A stretch of DNA of 37,301 nt from Cyanomargarita calcarea GSE-NOS-MK-12-04C (GCA_019359595.1 JAHHGZ010000058.1:1-37301), one strand, 5' to 3'. Shown: positions 8,822 through 18,716, counted from the stretch's first letter. Numbers and translations: made by a program. Notes: a model not told the origin generated them from the sequence alone.

Positions 8822-8930
8822 AGTTAGGAGTTAGGAGTTAGGAGTTAGGAGTTAGGGGTTAGGAGTTAGTGGTTAGTGGTTAGCAACTAACAAATAACAA
8901 CCAACAACTAACAACCAACAATTAACCTCA
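8822..8930. repeat. Long STRR tract between dnaG and the cell-wall gene
   Basis: More than twelve consecutive heptamer units drift from TTAGGAG through GGTTAGT to CAACTAA and CAACCAA. The second half is roughly complementary to the first, so the tract can fold back on itself. It fills the divergent promoter region of dnaG and the gene at 9014. Confidence 0.8.
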
Positions 8931-9013
8931 GATCGCTATTATATTGTTGTTGCTGAGTTGAAGATGCTATATAGATTTTTTCAAAATTAATTATATTAGA
9001 GGAAATACTGAGA

Positions 9014-10369
9014 ATGGGACGTATTTTTATTTCAGCGGCTCACGGAGGTAAAGAAGGTGGAAGAATCGACCCAGGTGCTATAGCTGGGGGGACAACGGAA
9101 GCAAGGGAAATGATTCTGCTGCGCGATTTGGTTGTTACAGAAATGCGATCGCGGAATTTGGAAATTTTTGCAGTTCCCGATGATTTGAGTGCAGCACAAA
9201 CTATCGAGTGGATAAATTCTCGCGGTCGTCGTGTTGATGTGGCGCTAGAAATTGGTACAGATTCTGCTAGCAACCCAGATGTGAGAGGGGCGAGTGTATT
9301 TTACATCAGCAACAATAATGAGCGCAGAAAGAATGCTGAATTGTTGTTGCTGGGGCTGTTGGGGCGCGTTCCCCAATTGCCAAATCGCGGACTGAAGCCA
9401 GATAAAGATTCTGGTCTGGGTAGTTTAATTTTTTGCCGTCAGACAGCGATTCCTTCTTTATTAATGCAAGTTTGTTTTCTTAGCAACCCAGAAGATAGGT
9501 CTTTGCTACAAAATCGCCGCCGTGACTTTGCCCTAGGAATTGCTGACGGGTTGGTATCTTGGAGTCGTGTAATTGACCCGACCTCAAACAATCCTACCCA
9601 ACCGAATTATCCAGTTATTAATATTAATATTAATCGACAAAGCTATCCAGAAAAAGGGGTGTTAATAAATGGTAATGCTTACATCCCTATTGATTTAGTA
9701 GATCGATTGCGGGTTGATTTGTCTTCTTCGCCGAATATCAGCCGCGTTACCTATCGTCAAATTGTCTATGTCAAAGCCATTGAGCTCCGACAGTTTAATG
9801 TTTCTATCAGTTGGGATGGTGCAAGCCGGACTATCACCTTACGTTCAAGTTTGGTAATTGACCCCGGTAAAATTGACCAACTTATTTCTCCTGGTAATAC
9901 TTCAGAAGCAGAATTACAGTTATTTTTAAGAAATAATAATCAAAATGCTTCGGTACAGTTTCCTGACTTGCCGAAACTCTATCGAGAAGAAGCTACTATT
10001 GAAAAAGTAAATTATGATATCGCTTTCTGTCAAATGTGTGTAGAAACAGGATTTTTACGCTTTGGTGGCGATATCAAACCAGAACAAAATAACTTTGCAG
10101 GGTTAGGGACTATTGGTAGTGGTACGGAAGCGGCGACCTTTGAAAGTGCCAGAATTGGTGTCAGGGCGCACATTCAACACTTGAAAGCTTACGCCAGTAC
10201 CGATGCTCTGGTTCAAGAAGTTGTAGATCCGAGGTTTCGTTTTGTGCCTCGTGGTGTTGCACCATTAATCGACCAGTTATCTGGGCGTTGGTCGGCGGAT
10301 TTGCAGTATGGTGACAAGATTAAAGCACTGCTGAAACAGTTGTATCAGTCGGCGGGGTTATCAGCTTGA
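9014..10369 (+). CDS. Degenerate amidase_3 + glucosaminidase cell-wall protein
   Basis: A 451-residue protein with three parts. Residues 1-195 follow the N-acetylmuramoyl-L-alanine amidase (Amidase_3) pattern: SAAHGG at 7-12, TTEAREM at 27-33, NPDVRGASVFYIS, NRGLKPDKDS and FLSNPED. Two zinc or catalytic positions are changed: the SIHAN position reads EIGTD (Gly81 instead of His) and the VExGFLSN position reads MQVCFLSN (Gln152 instead of Glu). About 205-285 resemble a copper-amine-oxidase-N-type stalk domain. About 290-447 resemble a mannosyl-glycoprotein glucosaminidase, with a plausible catalytic Glu in CVETGFLRFGG followed by NNFAGLG. No signal peptide is visible at the N-terminus, which is odd for a wall enzyme. 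The start follows a GAGG element. Confidence 0.82.
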   Translation: MGRIFISAAHGGKEGGRIDPGAIAGGTTEAREMILLRDLVVTEMRSRNLEIFAVPDDLSAAQTIEWINSRGRRVDVALEIGTDSASNPDVRGASVFYISNNNERRKNAELLLLGLLGRVPQLPNRGLKPDKDSGLGSLIFCRQTAIPSLLMQVCFLSNPEDRSLLQNRRRDFALGIADGLVSWSRVIDPTSNNPTQPNYPVINININRQSYPEKGVLINGNAYIPIDLVDRLRVDLSSSPNISRVTYRQIVYVKAIELRQFNVSISWDGASRTITLRSSLVIDPGKIDQLISPGNTSEAELQLFLRNNNQNASVQFPDLPKLYREEATIEKVNYDIAFCQMCVETGFLRFGGDIKPEQNNFAGLGTIGSGTEAATFESARIGVRAHIQHLKAYASTDALVQEVVDPRFRFVPRGVAPLIDQLSGRWSADLQYGDKIKALLKQLYQSAGLSA

Positions 10370-10440
10370 TCCTCGCTGTTCTTTTTAATATCCCGACCTA
10401 ATCAAGGTCGCCCGTTTTGAGTTGGGGTTCTGTATCCACA

Positions 10441-10495
10441 TATATAAACCTCCTTCTTCCTTCTTCCTTCTTCCTTCATCCTTCATCCTTCATTC
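10441..10495. repeat. CTTCCTT/CTTCATC STRR tract
   Basis: Tandem units of CTTCCTT shade into CATCCTT and run up to the stop codon of the phosphatase gene on the minus strand. Pyrimidine-rich STRR class distinct from the GTTAGGA class elsewhere. Confidence 0.75.
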
Positions 10496-10969
10496 ATCGT
10501 TACTAATATGCTTGAGTAATCCTTCACAAGCATCGACCAGTAAATCTATGACTTGATTAAAGCCCTCAGTACCACCATAATATGGGTCTGGAACTTCTTT
10601 TATTGAGTGTCGAGTGCAAAAGTCACACATCAAGCGGACTTTATGGTGATATTGTCCTGTGGGATCGAGAGAAATAATATCTTGATAATTATCTCTATCC
10701 ATCGCCAATATCAGTGAGAAGTCTTGAAAATCTGACCTTTTAAATTGACGAGCATGACCTTGTAGCTCAGTCCCAAACTTGTTACTAAAAGCAGCACTCA
10801 TGCGTCGGTCTGGTGGACTACCAATATGGTAGCTAGACGTGCCAGCAGAGTCACAGATAATGCGATTATCGCTCTTTCTCGCTGACTCCACCAGATGATT
10901 CATAATATTTTCTGCCGAAGGCGATCGGCAGATGTTACCCAAACAGACAAATAGTAGCTTGTAAGGCAT
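10490..10969 (-). CDS. Low molecular weight protein tyrosine phosphatase
   Basis: A 159-residue LMW-PTP. The P-loop is CLGNICRS, with nucleophile C9 and R15 (C-x5-R), at the extreme N-terminus as the family requires. The general-acid loop is VPDPYYGG near residue 125. Such enzymes dephosphorylate tyrosine kinases of exopolysaccharide export or other regulators. It stands alone between repeat tracts, with no polysaccharide genes nearby, so its substrate cannot be inferred. The last codons abut the CTTCCTT tract. Confidence 0.94.
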   Translation of the reverse strand: MPYKLLFVCLGNICRSPSAENIMNHLVESARKSDNRIICDSAGTSSYHIGSPPDRRMSAAFSNKFGTELQGHARQFKRSDFQDFSLILAMDRDNYQDIISLDPTGQYHHKVRLMCDFCTRHSIKEVPDPYYGGTEGFNQVIDLLVDACEGLLKHISNDE

Positions 10970-10989
10970 AAATATTCGCTTTGAAGAAC

Positions 10990-11098
10990 TTTGTTAGTTG
11001 TTAGTTGTTAGTTGTTAGTTGTTGGTTGCTAGTTGCTACTTGTTTACTCCTAACTCCTAACTCCTAACTCCTAACTCCTAACTCCTAACCACTAACAA
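10990..11098. repeat. Two-part STRR tract (GTTAGTT then CTCCTAA)
   Basis: The first half has tandem GTTAGTT units and the second half has six CTCCTAA units. These are near-complementary, so the 110-base tract can form an extended imperfect hairpin between the phosphatase and YbaB genes. Confidence 0.8.
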
Positions 11099-11102
11099 GA
11101 AA

Positions 11103-11450
11103 TTAAAACCCCGGAAGTTCTAAACCACTGGTCAAATCTTCCATGCGTTCGCGCATTGTGGCAGTGGACTTGTTGTAAGCGTCTTTCATCGCTGCTGTCA
11201 CCAAGTCGGAAAGTACGTCTGGTCCTTCGTTGAGAGCATTTTGGGAAATTTCCACCCGTTTGGGTTCTTGGTTCCCACTGACAATTACCTTAACCAAACC
11301 CCCACCAGATTCACCCTGAATTTCCATTTGCTCCAATTCTTCTTGGAGTCTCTTTGCGCCTTCTTGAACTTGCTGCGCTTTTTTAAAAGCTTCAGCCAGT
11401 TCTTTCATTTTTCCCAAGCCGAAGCCAAATCCCTGTCCTTTACCTGTCAT
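11103..11450 (-). CDS. YbaB/EbfC family nucleoid-associated protein
   Basis: A 115-residue YbaB/EbfC protein, a dimeric DNA-binding nucleoid protein. The N-terminal helix [28 protein letters not shown] (about 14-41) and the strand/turn [20 protein letters not shown] (about 49-68) are diagnostic, with the conserved [19 protein letters not shown]-terminal helix. In cyanobacteria it usually neighbours murB/murC, as here. It is transcribed in the same direction as both. A Gly-rich N-terminus ([11 protein letters not shown]) is typical for the cyanobacterial form. Confidence 0.94.
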   Translation of the reverse strand: MTGKGQGFGFGLGKMKELAEAFKKAQQVQEGAKRLQEELEQMEIQGESGGGLVKVIVSGNQEPKRVEISQNALNEGPDVLSDLVTAAMKDAYNKSTATMRERMEDLTSGLELPGF

Positions 11451-11599
11451 AATCTATTGTCCGCGTGTGCTTTCAATAACAAACCAAATTCAATTATAGA
11501 TGCGGTAGGTAATTTGCCTGTTTTTTATTCAGAGGCTTAGTAGTTGATTGCTAGTGGTTGGTGCTTAATAGAACAGCAAACCACCAACCACTAGCTTTT

Positions 11600-12595
11600 T
11601 TAACAAGCAGCTTGAAACTCTCCAATCATTTTAACTTCTGGCTCTAACAAGATTGACCAATGTTCTTGTACATGGTGCTGAATGTGACTAATTAAGTTGA
11701 AAATGTCGCAAGCCCTTGCTCCACCCGCATTGAGAATGAAATTGGCATGGCGTTCTGCGACTTGGGCCCCACCAATTTTGTACCCTTTTAGACCAGATTG
11801 TTCAATTAACCAGCCTGCTTTGTAAGGGCTGGGATTGCGGAAGACGCTGCCACAACTAGGTTTGTCGTAGGGTTGAGTTGATAACCGATGCTGTTTGTGC
11901 TGTTTGGTAACTGCCAAAATTTCTGCGGGGTCGCCTCCTGGTGTTAGTTGCAGGGTAGCTTGAGTGACTATGCTATTGCTTCCTTGGAGTAATGAGGTGC
12001 GATAGGTATAACCCAATTCCTCTAGGCTAAGAGTCTGTAGTGTGCCATTAGGTAAAAGTACCTCGGCACTAACAAACATATCTGCAATACAGGCATTGTG
12101 GGCACCAGCGTTCATGACTACAGCACCGCCAACGGTTCCAGGTATCCCTACAGCCCATTCTAATCCGGACCAACCCAATTCTGCTGCTGCCCACGCCAAT
12201 GCTGGAATGGATTCGCCAGCCGCAACAGTTAATCTACCAGAAGAAGGGTCGAAGTGGCTGTGGCGCAAATGTTTGGTAACGATAACTAAACCGGGAATCC
12301 CGCGATCGCTCACTAATAAGTTAGAACCGGCTCCCAATACTGTTATTGGTAGTTCTTGTTCTTGACCGTACTCTACACTTGCTTGCAATGTTTCAATATT
12401 ACGAGGAGCAACACACCATTGGGCTGGGCCCCCGACTCGGTATGAAGTATAGCTTGCCAGGGAAACTTGCGACTTAATCGCACAATCAGTTCCTGGTAAC
12501 TTAATTATTTTACTCTCAACAGAATTAGCTGGTGGTTGGTTACAATTAATACCAGAAACTGTGCAGAGATGTGCAGCTGCCTGGAAGGTTGTCAT
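11600..12595 (-). CDS. murB: UDP-N-acetylenolpyruvoylglucosamine reductase
   Basis: MurB reduces UDP-GlcNAc-enolpyruvate to UDP-MurNAc in peptidoglycan synthesis. The FAD-binding patterns YRVGGPAQW and [19 protein letters not shown], the [17 protein letters not shown] motif, the catalytic Ser in CGSVFRNP and the C-terminal Glu in LLEPEVK are all present. A longer frame from a TTG at 12661 exists. I prefer the ATG at 12595 (MTTFQAAAH, 331 residues) because the extra 22 residues are unlike the family and the TTG has no ribosome-binding site. It lies downstream of murC in the same direction, with a gap of 154 bases. Confidence 0.93.
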   Translation of the reverse strand: MTTFQAAAHLCTVSGINCNQPPANSVESKIIKLPGTDCAIKSQVSLASYTSYRVGGPAQWCVAPRNIETLQASVEYGQEQELPITVLGAGSNLLVSDRGIPGLVIVTKHLRHSHFDPSSGRLTVAAGESIPALAWAAAELGWSGLEWAVGIPGTVGGAVVMNAGAHNACIADMFVSAEVLLPNGTLQTLSLEELGYTYRTSLLQGSNSIVTQATLQLTPGGDPAEILAVTKQHKQHRLSTQPYDKPSCGSVFRNPSPYKAGWLIEQSGLKGYKIGGAQVAERHANFILNAGGARACDIFNLISHIQHHVQEHWSILLEPEVKMIGEFQAAC

Positions 12596-12749
12596 ATTTG
12601 CTAAAATTATTTGGATTTTGACATTTATCCGCCGGAAACATCCGGCAACACAGTGAAGCAATTTTTGGATATTGCTTTCCCCAATCGGAACTGGCAGAAA
12701 TACAAAAGCCAGCTTCCACCCTATAAGCTTTCCAGTCTTGGTTTTTCCC

Positions 12750-14213
12750 TCAGGATGTAGCTATCTCGGGTTGGCGAAGTGATGTGATGACTTCAGGAAT
12801 TGCCTGATTTAAGTTACCAGCTCCCAAAAACAGCGCTAAGTCTCCAGGACGTAACGTTGAGAGCAAGTACTCACACACTAGAGCCATTGTTGGTTGATAA
12901 GTCACTTGGGGATGGCGCTTGGCAACTTCTTGTGCCAGTTTTTCACCACTCACTAGCCCTAAATCTGGTTCACCTGCACTATAAATGTCAGTTAGCACAA
13001 CCATGTCGGCATGAGCAAAGCATTCAGCAAATTCGTCTAAAAATGCTAAGGTGCGGCTGTAACGATGGGGTTGGAAGATCGCAACCACTCTTTGTCCTGG
13101 TCTTGCTTGCAAACGTGCAGCGGCAAGGGTAACGCGAATCTCGCTGGGGTGGTGGGCATAGTCATCGATAAATGTAATCCCATCGACTTCTCCCCGGAAT
13201 TCAAATCGGCGTCTGGCACCTTCAAATGTGGCGAGTCCTTTGGCTATTTCACCAAAATCTAACCCAAGTAGGCGACCAACAGCAACAGCTGCTAGGGAAT
13301 TGCTGAGATTGTGTTTCGAGAGCAACCGCAAGTTTAACACTCCCAAAGCTTTGCCCCGTTCCCATACCAGAGCAGTGGTGCCATCAGCTCGATAGTCAAT
13401 ATTGGTGACGTAATAGTCAGCACCGTTATCGGCAATTAGGCTATAGGTGAGGTTGGGTTTCAGGCGATCGCGTACTGTCTCACAATCAATACTACCTACT
13501 AAAATTTTGCAATTTTTGGCAAATATTTGGAAGATGTCAATTACTTCTTCTAACGTGTCGTAATGGTCGGGATGGTCTAACTCAATATTGGTGATGATGC
13601 CAATTTCTGGTGAGTGTTTGATTAAGGAACCGTCCGACTCATCTGCTTCTGCTACTAGATAGGGACTTTCACCCAATCTGGCATTGCCATTAAAAGCATT
13701 AACTTCGCCGCCAACCAAAATTGTCGGGTCGAGACCAGCTTCCAATAGCATATAGCCAATCATGCTGCTAGTGGTGGTTTTGCCGTGGGTTCCTGCCACT
13801 GCAATACTCCGATATTCAGCAATTAAAGCTGCCAATACATCAGAACGGTGGAAAATTGGGCAACCTAGTTCCAATGCCGCCTTATATTCCAAATTACTAG
13901 TATTTATCGCTGTCGAACAAATAACCTGGGGTAGATGTGCAAATTCACCAGTTGTTATTTGTTCCTCGGTGTTTAATACTACGACCTTAGCTTCAGCATT
14001 AGCGCGAAACAATTCCAGATTGCTCGCTTGTTGTTTATCAAAAATATGAGTTCCAATTTCTTCCAATCGTCGAGTCATGTGATTGGGACGAAGGTCTGAA
14101 CCTGACACTGGCAAATGACGCTTTGCAAGTACATATGCTAGGGCAGACATACCTATACCACCGACACCAATAAAGTGAAATGGTCTACCGCTAAAGTCTA
14201 CAGAATTTATCAT
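12750..14213 (-). CDS. murC: UDP-N-acetylmuramate--L-alanine ligase
   Basis: A 487-residue MurC, which adds L-Ala to UDP-MurNAc. The N-terminal Rossmann motif is [18 protein letters not shown] (13-30), the ATP-binding loop is [12 protein letters not shown], and EADESDGSL and [12 protein letters not shown] are the conserved ligase motifs. The closing domain has [13 protein letters not shown]. Length is typical. It precedes murB in the same orientation. The neighbour on the other side is gap2, divergent across about 1.15 kb of non-coding sequence. Confidence 0.97.
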   Translation of the reverse strand: MINSVDFSGRPFHFIGVGGIGMSALAYVLAKRHLPVSGSDLRPNHMTRRLEEIGTHIFDKQQASNLELFRANAEAKVVVLNTEEQITTGEFAHLPQVICSTAINTSNLEYKAALELGCPIFHRSDVLAALIAEYRSIAVAGTHGKTTTSSMIGYMLLEAGLDPTILVGGEVNAFNGNARLGESPYLVAEADESDGSLIKHSPEIGIITNIELDHPDHYDTLEEVIDIFQIFAKNCKILVGSIDCETVRDRLKPNLTYSLIADNGADYYVTNIDYRADGTTALVWERGKALGVLNLRLLSKHNLSNSLAAVAVGRLLGLDFGEIAKGLATFEGARRRFEFRGEVDGITFIDDYAHHPSEIRVTLAAARLQARPGQRVVAIFQPHRYSRTLAFLDEFAECFAHADMVVLTDIYSAGEPDLGLVSGEKLAQEVAKRHPQVTYQPTMALVCEYLLSTLRPGDLALFLGAGNLNQAIPEVITSLRQPEIATS

Positions 14214-15365
14214 TTATTACTCCTCTAACACCACACCACACCATAACTGCAATCGACACCGATATCATAACAGGAATTTGTTTTCTACCGATACTACCCA
14301 TGTATAACTGTCATATCTTGCGATGATTTAATTCTCCTGCTATGGACTGAATTGTTCGCAATTATTTTACCGTTATTCGCGGTTTTTTCTCTTGCCGAAC
14401 TTCTACTATGTTTCTTCATTAAATTTCCCCTTAATCTGGACAGAAATGGCTGTAATTTCAAACACATATTTTTCTTTCACTTGCTGGTATTGCCTACAAT
14501 AGTAAATTGGTTGTAAAACTGCTTTTTTATTGCTAAAAGTTTAGCAGTTAATGGGTGTAAAAAATAGCTATCTTTGGCGACATATTCGCTCCAGTTTGTT
14601 GGGAACATTTACTTTTATCGATAGGTAGTTTTGCATTCAGTAGCTCTAAAACAACTAATTTGGGTGCGCTCGTTAAGCCCTCCTCACAAGTAAACAACCG
14701 AATCCGCAATAATGCGTATAAAGAGTAAAACAAGCAACAGTAGATAGTAGTGCATTTACTATGTTGTTAGTTGAGAAAGTTCCAATAGTAAATTACTACG
14801 ACATCAACACTTTAAATTAACTTTTCTACTTTATGTCCCAATCTCACGTTTTACTAAATTGTTGGTTTTGATACTTTTTTACATCTGACAGCTTTAGTCC
14901 CGCAGTCAGGAATCAGCCTGATTGTGTAACTGGTTAATCGCACCCTGATTTCCAGGTGGTGAGAATATAGCTCAAAGTCAGCCAATCTGCAAGCAAGTGA
15001 AACAACAGATGATAAGCAGTCAGATAACATACATTCGTACTTATTGCATATACCTTTAGTTGGAGTTACGTCAAGTCCTATTGGTAACTGATGGTGGCAT
15101 CCTCAGTCAATCGGTTACTTAGTTTCGGAAGCTGCTAGAGATTACATAGAGCTTCGGAATTCTACATTGCCCTATACCGCAAGAGCTATGGGTCAGGGGA
15201 CTTCAGTTCTCAAAGGAAAACTTTGAGCAACATCCTTTGCGATCGCAATAATATTTATTTTTTTTTCAGAATCTAACACTTTATAGTTATAAATACTCCC
15301 CTTTGCGATATGATCGGGGTCATCAATAGCATTTTTTTAGGCATTAATACAGAGGGCAAGACGCT
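14214..15365. promoter_or_regulatory. 1.15 kb divergent region of murC and gap2
   Basis: No convincing protein gene lies here. A 61-codon minus-strand frame at 14548-14733 has no family resemblance. The half nearest gap2 contains local palindromes such as AATCAG-C-CTGATT (14911-14923), a HIP1 octamer near 15239, a T-rich stretch around 15256-15267 and a TATGAT hexamer at 15309-15314 that could be a -10 element. The size, unusual for this gene-dense segment, leaves room for a long leader or small RNA, but I recognise no known RNA family. Confidence 0.5.
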
Positions 15366-16379
15366 GTGATTAGAGTTGCAATCAACGGGTTTGGACGCAT
15401 CGGACGTAACTTCATGCGCTGCTGGGTCGGTAGGGAGAATAGCAAAATCGAACTTGTTGCTATTAACGACACTTCAGACCCTAGAACCAACGCTCACCTG
15501 CTAAGGTATGACACGATGCTAGGGAAGTTAAAGGGTGTTGACATTACAGCCGATGATAACTCGATCGTCGTTAACGGCAAGACCGTTAAGTGTGTATCCG
15601 ATCGCAATCCTGAAAACTTGCCCTGGAAAGATTGGGGAATTGACCTAATCATCGAAGCAACAGGAGTCTTTACCAGCAAAGAAGGCGCAATGAGGCACGT
15701 CAATGCTGGTGCGAAGAAGGTTCTAATTACCGCTCCTGGCAAAAACGAAGATGGGACTTTCGTAATGGGTGTAAATCACCACGATTACGACCACAACCAA
15801 CACCACATCATCAGCAACGCAAGCTGTACTACCAACTGTTTAGCTCCCATTGCCAAGGTGTTGCATGAAAAATTCAACATCATCAAAGGCACGATGACCA
15901 CCACCCACAGCTATACCGGCGACCAGCGGCTATTAGACGCTTCTCACCGGGATTTGCGACGGGCACGGGCAGCAGCAATGAACATTGTACCCACCTCCAC
16001 GGGTGCGGCAAAAGCAGTGGCTTTGGTATTACCAGACCTAAAAGGCAAATTGAATGGTGTGGCATTGCGCGTACCCACCCCCAACGTTTCTATGGTGGAT
16101 TTCATCGTCCAAGTCCAAAAACAGACCTTTACCGAAGAAGTAAACGCAGCCCTCAAGGAAGCCTCTGAAGGTCAACTGAAGGGCATTTTAGACTATAGCG
16201 ATTTACTCTTGGTATCATCCGATTATCAAGGTACTGATGCTTCTTCCATTATTGATGCCAACTTGACAATGGTCATGGGTGGCGACATGGTGAAAGTTAT
16301 GGCTTGGTATGACAATGAGTGGGGCTACAGCCAACGAGTTCTCGATTTGGCTGAATTAGTCGCCGAAAAATGGAATTAA
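15366..16379 (+). CDS. gap2: Glyceraldehyde-3-phosphate dehydrogenase, photosynthetic type
   Basis: A 337-residue GAPDH. The NAD(P)-binding start is [10 protein letters not shown] (7-16). The catalytic Cys is C154 in SNASCTTNC, with H181 in THSYTGDQ. The sequence [20 protein letters not shown] and the motif [21 protein letters not shown] match the Gap2/chloroplast GapA-GapB branch, which uses NADPH in the Calvin cycle as well as NAD. Translation appears to begin at GTG 15366, since no ATG lies nearby in frame and the conserved N-terminus begins exactly there. A GAGGG element precedes it. The gap2-murC-murB neighbourhood is one I associate with Nostoc-type genomes. Confidence 0.95.
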   Translation: MIRVAINGFGRIGRNFMRCWVGRENSKIELVAINDTSDPRTNAHLLRYDTMLGKLKGVDITADDNSIVVNGKTVKCVSDRNPENLPWKDWGIDLIIEATGVFTSKEGAMRHVNAGAKKVLITAPGKNEDGTFVMGVNHHDYDHNQHHIISNASCTTNCLAPIAKVLHEKFNIIKGTMTTTHSYTGDQRLLDASHRDLRRARAAAMNIVPTSTGAAKAVALVLPDLKGKLNGVALRVPTPNVSMVDFIVQVQKQTFTEEVNAALKEASEGQLKGILDYSDLLLVSSDYQGTDASSIIDANLTMVMGGDMVKVMAWYDNEWGYSQRVLDLAELVAEKWN

Positions 16380-16384
16380 GTCAA

Positions 16385-16514
16385 AACTTAGGGGTTACCA
16401 ATGAGGAGTTAGGAATGAGAATGAGAATAAGGAGTTAAGAGTTAGGAATGAAGAATAAATATTTTCTCAGTTCATAACTCTTAACTCCTAACTCCTAACT
16501 CCTAACTCTCAACT
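16385..16514. repeat. Convergent-gene STRR with 15-base inverted repeat
   Basis: The tract between the convergent gap2 and thiL genes consists of GGAGTTA-type units, then CTCCTAA-type units. A perfect 15-base inverted repeat, AGGAGTTAAGAGTTA at 16430-16444 with its complement at 16475-16489, spans a 30-base loop. It may act as a bidirectional transcription barrier, though there is no T-run. Confidence 0.7.
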
Positions 16515-16515
16515 C

Positions 16516-17529
16516 CTAACTTTTGAAGTGCTGAAATCCCCGATTGAGACTCAAAACTTGGTCGGGCATTTCTTTATTTTTGTAAAGCAAAATTACTTGT
16601 GAGCCATCTGTAATCGTTCCGATAATAGACGCACCTTCACCAAGCAGTTGTACTAATTCATAAGCTGGCTCAATAGGCAAGCACAAAACTAATTCAAAAT
16701 CTTCACCACCGTATAGAGCATATTCCATTGCTTGCTCTTTAGTTAGCCAGCGTTCAAAAGCTCTTGGTAAGGGGATTTGAGCGTATTCCAGTACAGCCCC
16801 GACGCCACTTGCGCGGCAGATTTGCAGCACAGCATCTGCTAACCCGTCGCTGCTATCCATTCCTGAGAGGGGGAGTGGGATGTCTGGGAAATCGAGAATT
16901 TTCCAGAGGATTGGCAGTACATCAAGGCGGGGTTGAGGACGCTGGTGAGCGCGGATTAAAGCCTGTTTGTCCCCTTGAATGAGGATTTGCCCCAATGATG
17001 GATTTAACAGCATCTCTAAGCCCGCACGGGAGGCTCCATGAACGCCTGTGACGACAATTGCATCCCCCACAGCAGCATTATTGCGGCGGATAATTCGATT
17101 GGGGTGTACTTGACCGAAAGCTGTGATCGATATACTTATTACAGGCGATCGCACAATATCACCGCCGACAATACTGGTATTATATTTTTGCAGGCATTCT
17201 GTTATTCCCTGGTACAATCGCTCCACCCAACTTACGGCAACATCACCAGGAAGTCCTAATCCGACGGTAATTCCTAGAGGTGAAGCACCCATTGCCGCTA
17301 AATCTGATAAATTTGCAGCCGCTGCCCGCCAACCAGCATCTTCGGGAGAAGTGGTGATTTCACTGAAATGAACTCTATCAACTAACACGTCGGTTGTCAC
17401 TACCAAAGATTGCTCTGGTTGAGTTGTTAGGACTGCCCCATCATCTCCGATAATTTCCGGCGGGCAGAAGCTTTGTAACCTTTCTAAAAGACCTTGTTCG
17501 CCAATATCTTGAACTTTTAAATAAGACAT
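16516..17529 (-). CDS. thiL: Thiamine-monophosphate kinase
   Basis: ThiL phosphorylates thiamine monophosphate to the active cofactor thiamine diphosphate. The 337-residue protein has the AIRS-fold signatures IGDDGAVL near residue 28, TTDVLVDRVHF, LSDLAAMGASPLGITVGLGLP, IVGGDIVRS, GMDSSDGLADAV and YGGEDFELVLCLP in the normal order. Length matches the family. It is transcribed in the same direction as the cyclophilin gene, which lies upstream of it across an 86-base gap containing an inverted repeat. Confidence 0.96.
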   Translation of the reverse strand: MSYLKVQDIGEQGLLERLQSFCPPEIIGDDGAVLTTQPEQSLVVTTDVLVDRVHFSEITTSPEDAGWRAAAANLSDLAAMGASPLGITVGLGLPGDVAVSWVERLYQGITECLQKYNTSIVGGDIVRSPVISISITAFGQVHPNRIIRRNNAAVGDAIVVTGVHGASRAGLEMLLNPSLGQILIQGDKQALIRAHQRPQPRLDVLPILWKILDFPDIPLPLSGMDSSDGLADAVLQICRASGVGAVLEYAQIPLPRAFERWLTKEQAMEYALYGGEDFELVLCLPIEPAYELVQLLGEGASIIGTITDGSQVILLYKNKEMPDQVLSLNRGFQHFKS

Positions 17530-17544
17530 TTTTTTATTTTATTA

Positions 17545-17605
17545 CTCACGCAAAGGCGCACAAGACGCAAAGTTTTTTCTTAGCATCTTTACGTTTTTGC
17601 GTGAG
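17545..17605. repeat. Inverted repeat between cyclophilin and thiL
   Basis: CTCACGCAAA (17545-17554) and TTTGCGTGAG (17596-17605) are perfect complements around a 41-base loop. The whole resembles the GCGCAxxACGCAAAG class of cyanobacterial intergenic repeats. It could reduce read-through from the cyclophilin gene into thiL, but no T-run follows the stem on the minus strand that would make a classic terminator. Confidence 0.6.
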
Positions 17606-17615
17606 ATTAAAAAAA

Positions 17616-18716
17616 TTAAGTTGGCTCGACTAAGTTTTCTATCCCTTGGACTACTTTTGCTGATTCAATTTTGTCACCAGCTTTTAGTTGATCCAAGACT
17701 TCTTTGCCGTCAGTCAGATAGCCAAAAATTGAATAGCGTCCATCCAATAAATTGCGTCCGGCTGGGGTAAGTTCTGGTTCAAACAAGAAGAAGAAAAATT
17801 GCGAAGAACCCCCATTCGCTTCATTTTCAGGACGGGCCATTGCTAAGGCACCAAAGGCAGAAAAAGGTAGTACAGGCATATCGGTGTAACGACCGGCTTG
17901 TTCTAAAGTGATGCCGTAGGTAGGTTCTTTATCACCAGCCGCAAGAATTTCTAAAGGAACAGCGCGGTATTGTTTGGTTTTTGGGTCAATAAAACCAACT
18001 TCTTTGCCTGCTGGATCTCCTGTTTGCAGGACGTAAGATTCTTCCGAACGGGTAAATTCTAAACCATTATAAAAACCCCGTTGAACCAAATCAACAAAGT
18101 TTCCACCAGTCACAGGAGCGCTGTAACCATCCACAACTAAAGTTAAGTCGCCTTTGGTGGTTTTCATCGACACTGTGGCACGACCTTTTAGTTGGGGCAA
18201 ATTGCTGTATTTTGCTGGGACTTCAAAGGGAAATCCCGTTACCATTAATTGCTCTAAATCGCCTACAAGATTCAGGGTTTGAGCGCGTTGTTCCCAAACT
18301 TTTTCTTTATCTTTCAAGTCAGCAACTTCTCGCAAAGAATTAACCCCAGATTTTAACTCTGTAATTAAAGCCTGGGCTTGAGGTTGCCGTTCTTCGGGGA
18401 CACTCGCTAAGATTTTTTCCGGCTTATCGAGAATTCGGGATGCACTTTTGAGATCATTGGAGATAGCACCCCAGCGCTTATTGGCACGCAGTTGGTTGGC
18501 AATATCTTCTAGACTCTTTTGTAGTTGCCGTACAGGTTTATTATCAATTGGGAGTGAGTAGCGCAGCAATGCTTTACCGTCGGTGATCGCATTGCCGGCT
18601 GGTAGTGCAGCGTAACTGGAGTCAGTCCAGGCAGTTGTACTTATCCCTAAAAATAGCGTTGCCAGCAGCAGCGCTATGAGGCTGTTCTTCAACCAAGATT
18701 TTAGTAACTTGAACAT
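17616..18716 (-). CDS. TLP40-like lumenal peptidyl-prolyl isomerase
   Basis: A cyclophilin-type peptidyl-prolyl cis-trans isomerase with an N-terminal helical extension, similar in layout to the thylakoid-lumen TLP40 protein. From the start at 18716 (MFKLLKSWLKN) there is a signal peptide with a hydrophobic core, SLIALLLATLFLGISTTAW, and a likely cleavage near SSYAALPA. A helical domain with LQKSLEDIANQLRANKRW follows. The C-terminal cyclophilin domain starts near VSMKTTKGDLTLVVDG and contains NFVDLVQRGFYNGLEF, QTGDP and SQFFFFLFEPELTP. An alternative ATG eight codons upstream (18740) exists; the inner start gives a cleaner signal peptide. The role is likely folding of secreted or lumenal proteins. 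Confidence 0.92.
   Translation of the reverse strand: MFKLLKSWLKNSLIALLLATLFLGISTTAWTDSSYAALPAGNAITDGKALLRYSLPIDNKPVRQLQKSLEDIANQLRANKRWGAISNDLKSASRILDKPEKILASVPEERQPQAQALITELKSGVNSLREVADLKDKEKVWEQRAQTLNLVGDLEQLMVTGFPFEVPAKYSNLPQLKGRATVSMKTTKGDLTLVVDGYSAPVTGGNFVDLVQRGFYNGLEFTRSEESYVLQTGDPAGKEVGFIDPKTKQYRAVPLEILAAGDKEPTYGITLEQAGRYTDMPVLPFSAFGALAMARPENEANGGSSQFFFFLFEPELTPAGRNLLDGRYSIFGYLTDGKEVLDQLKAGDKIESAKVVQGIENLVEPT

Noticed and set aside
14548-14733. 61-codon minus-strand frame between murC and gap2
   Set aside because: No ribosome-binding site, no recognised pattern and expected by chance in AT-rich non-coding sequence.
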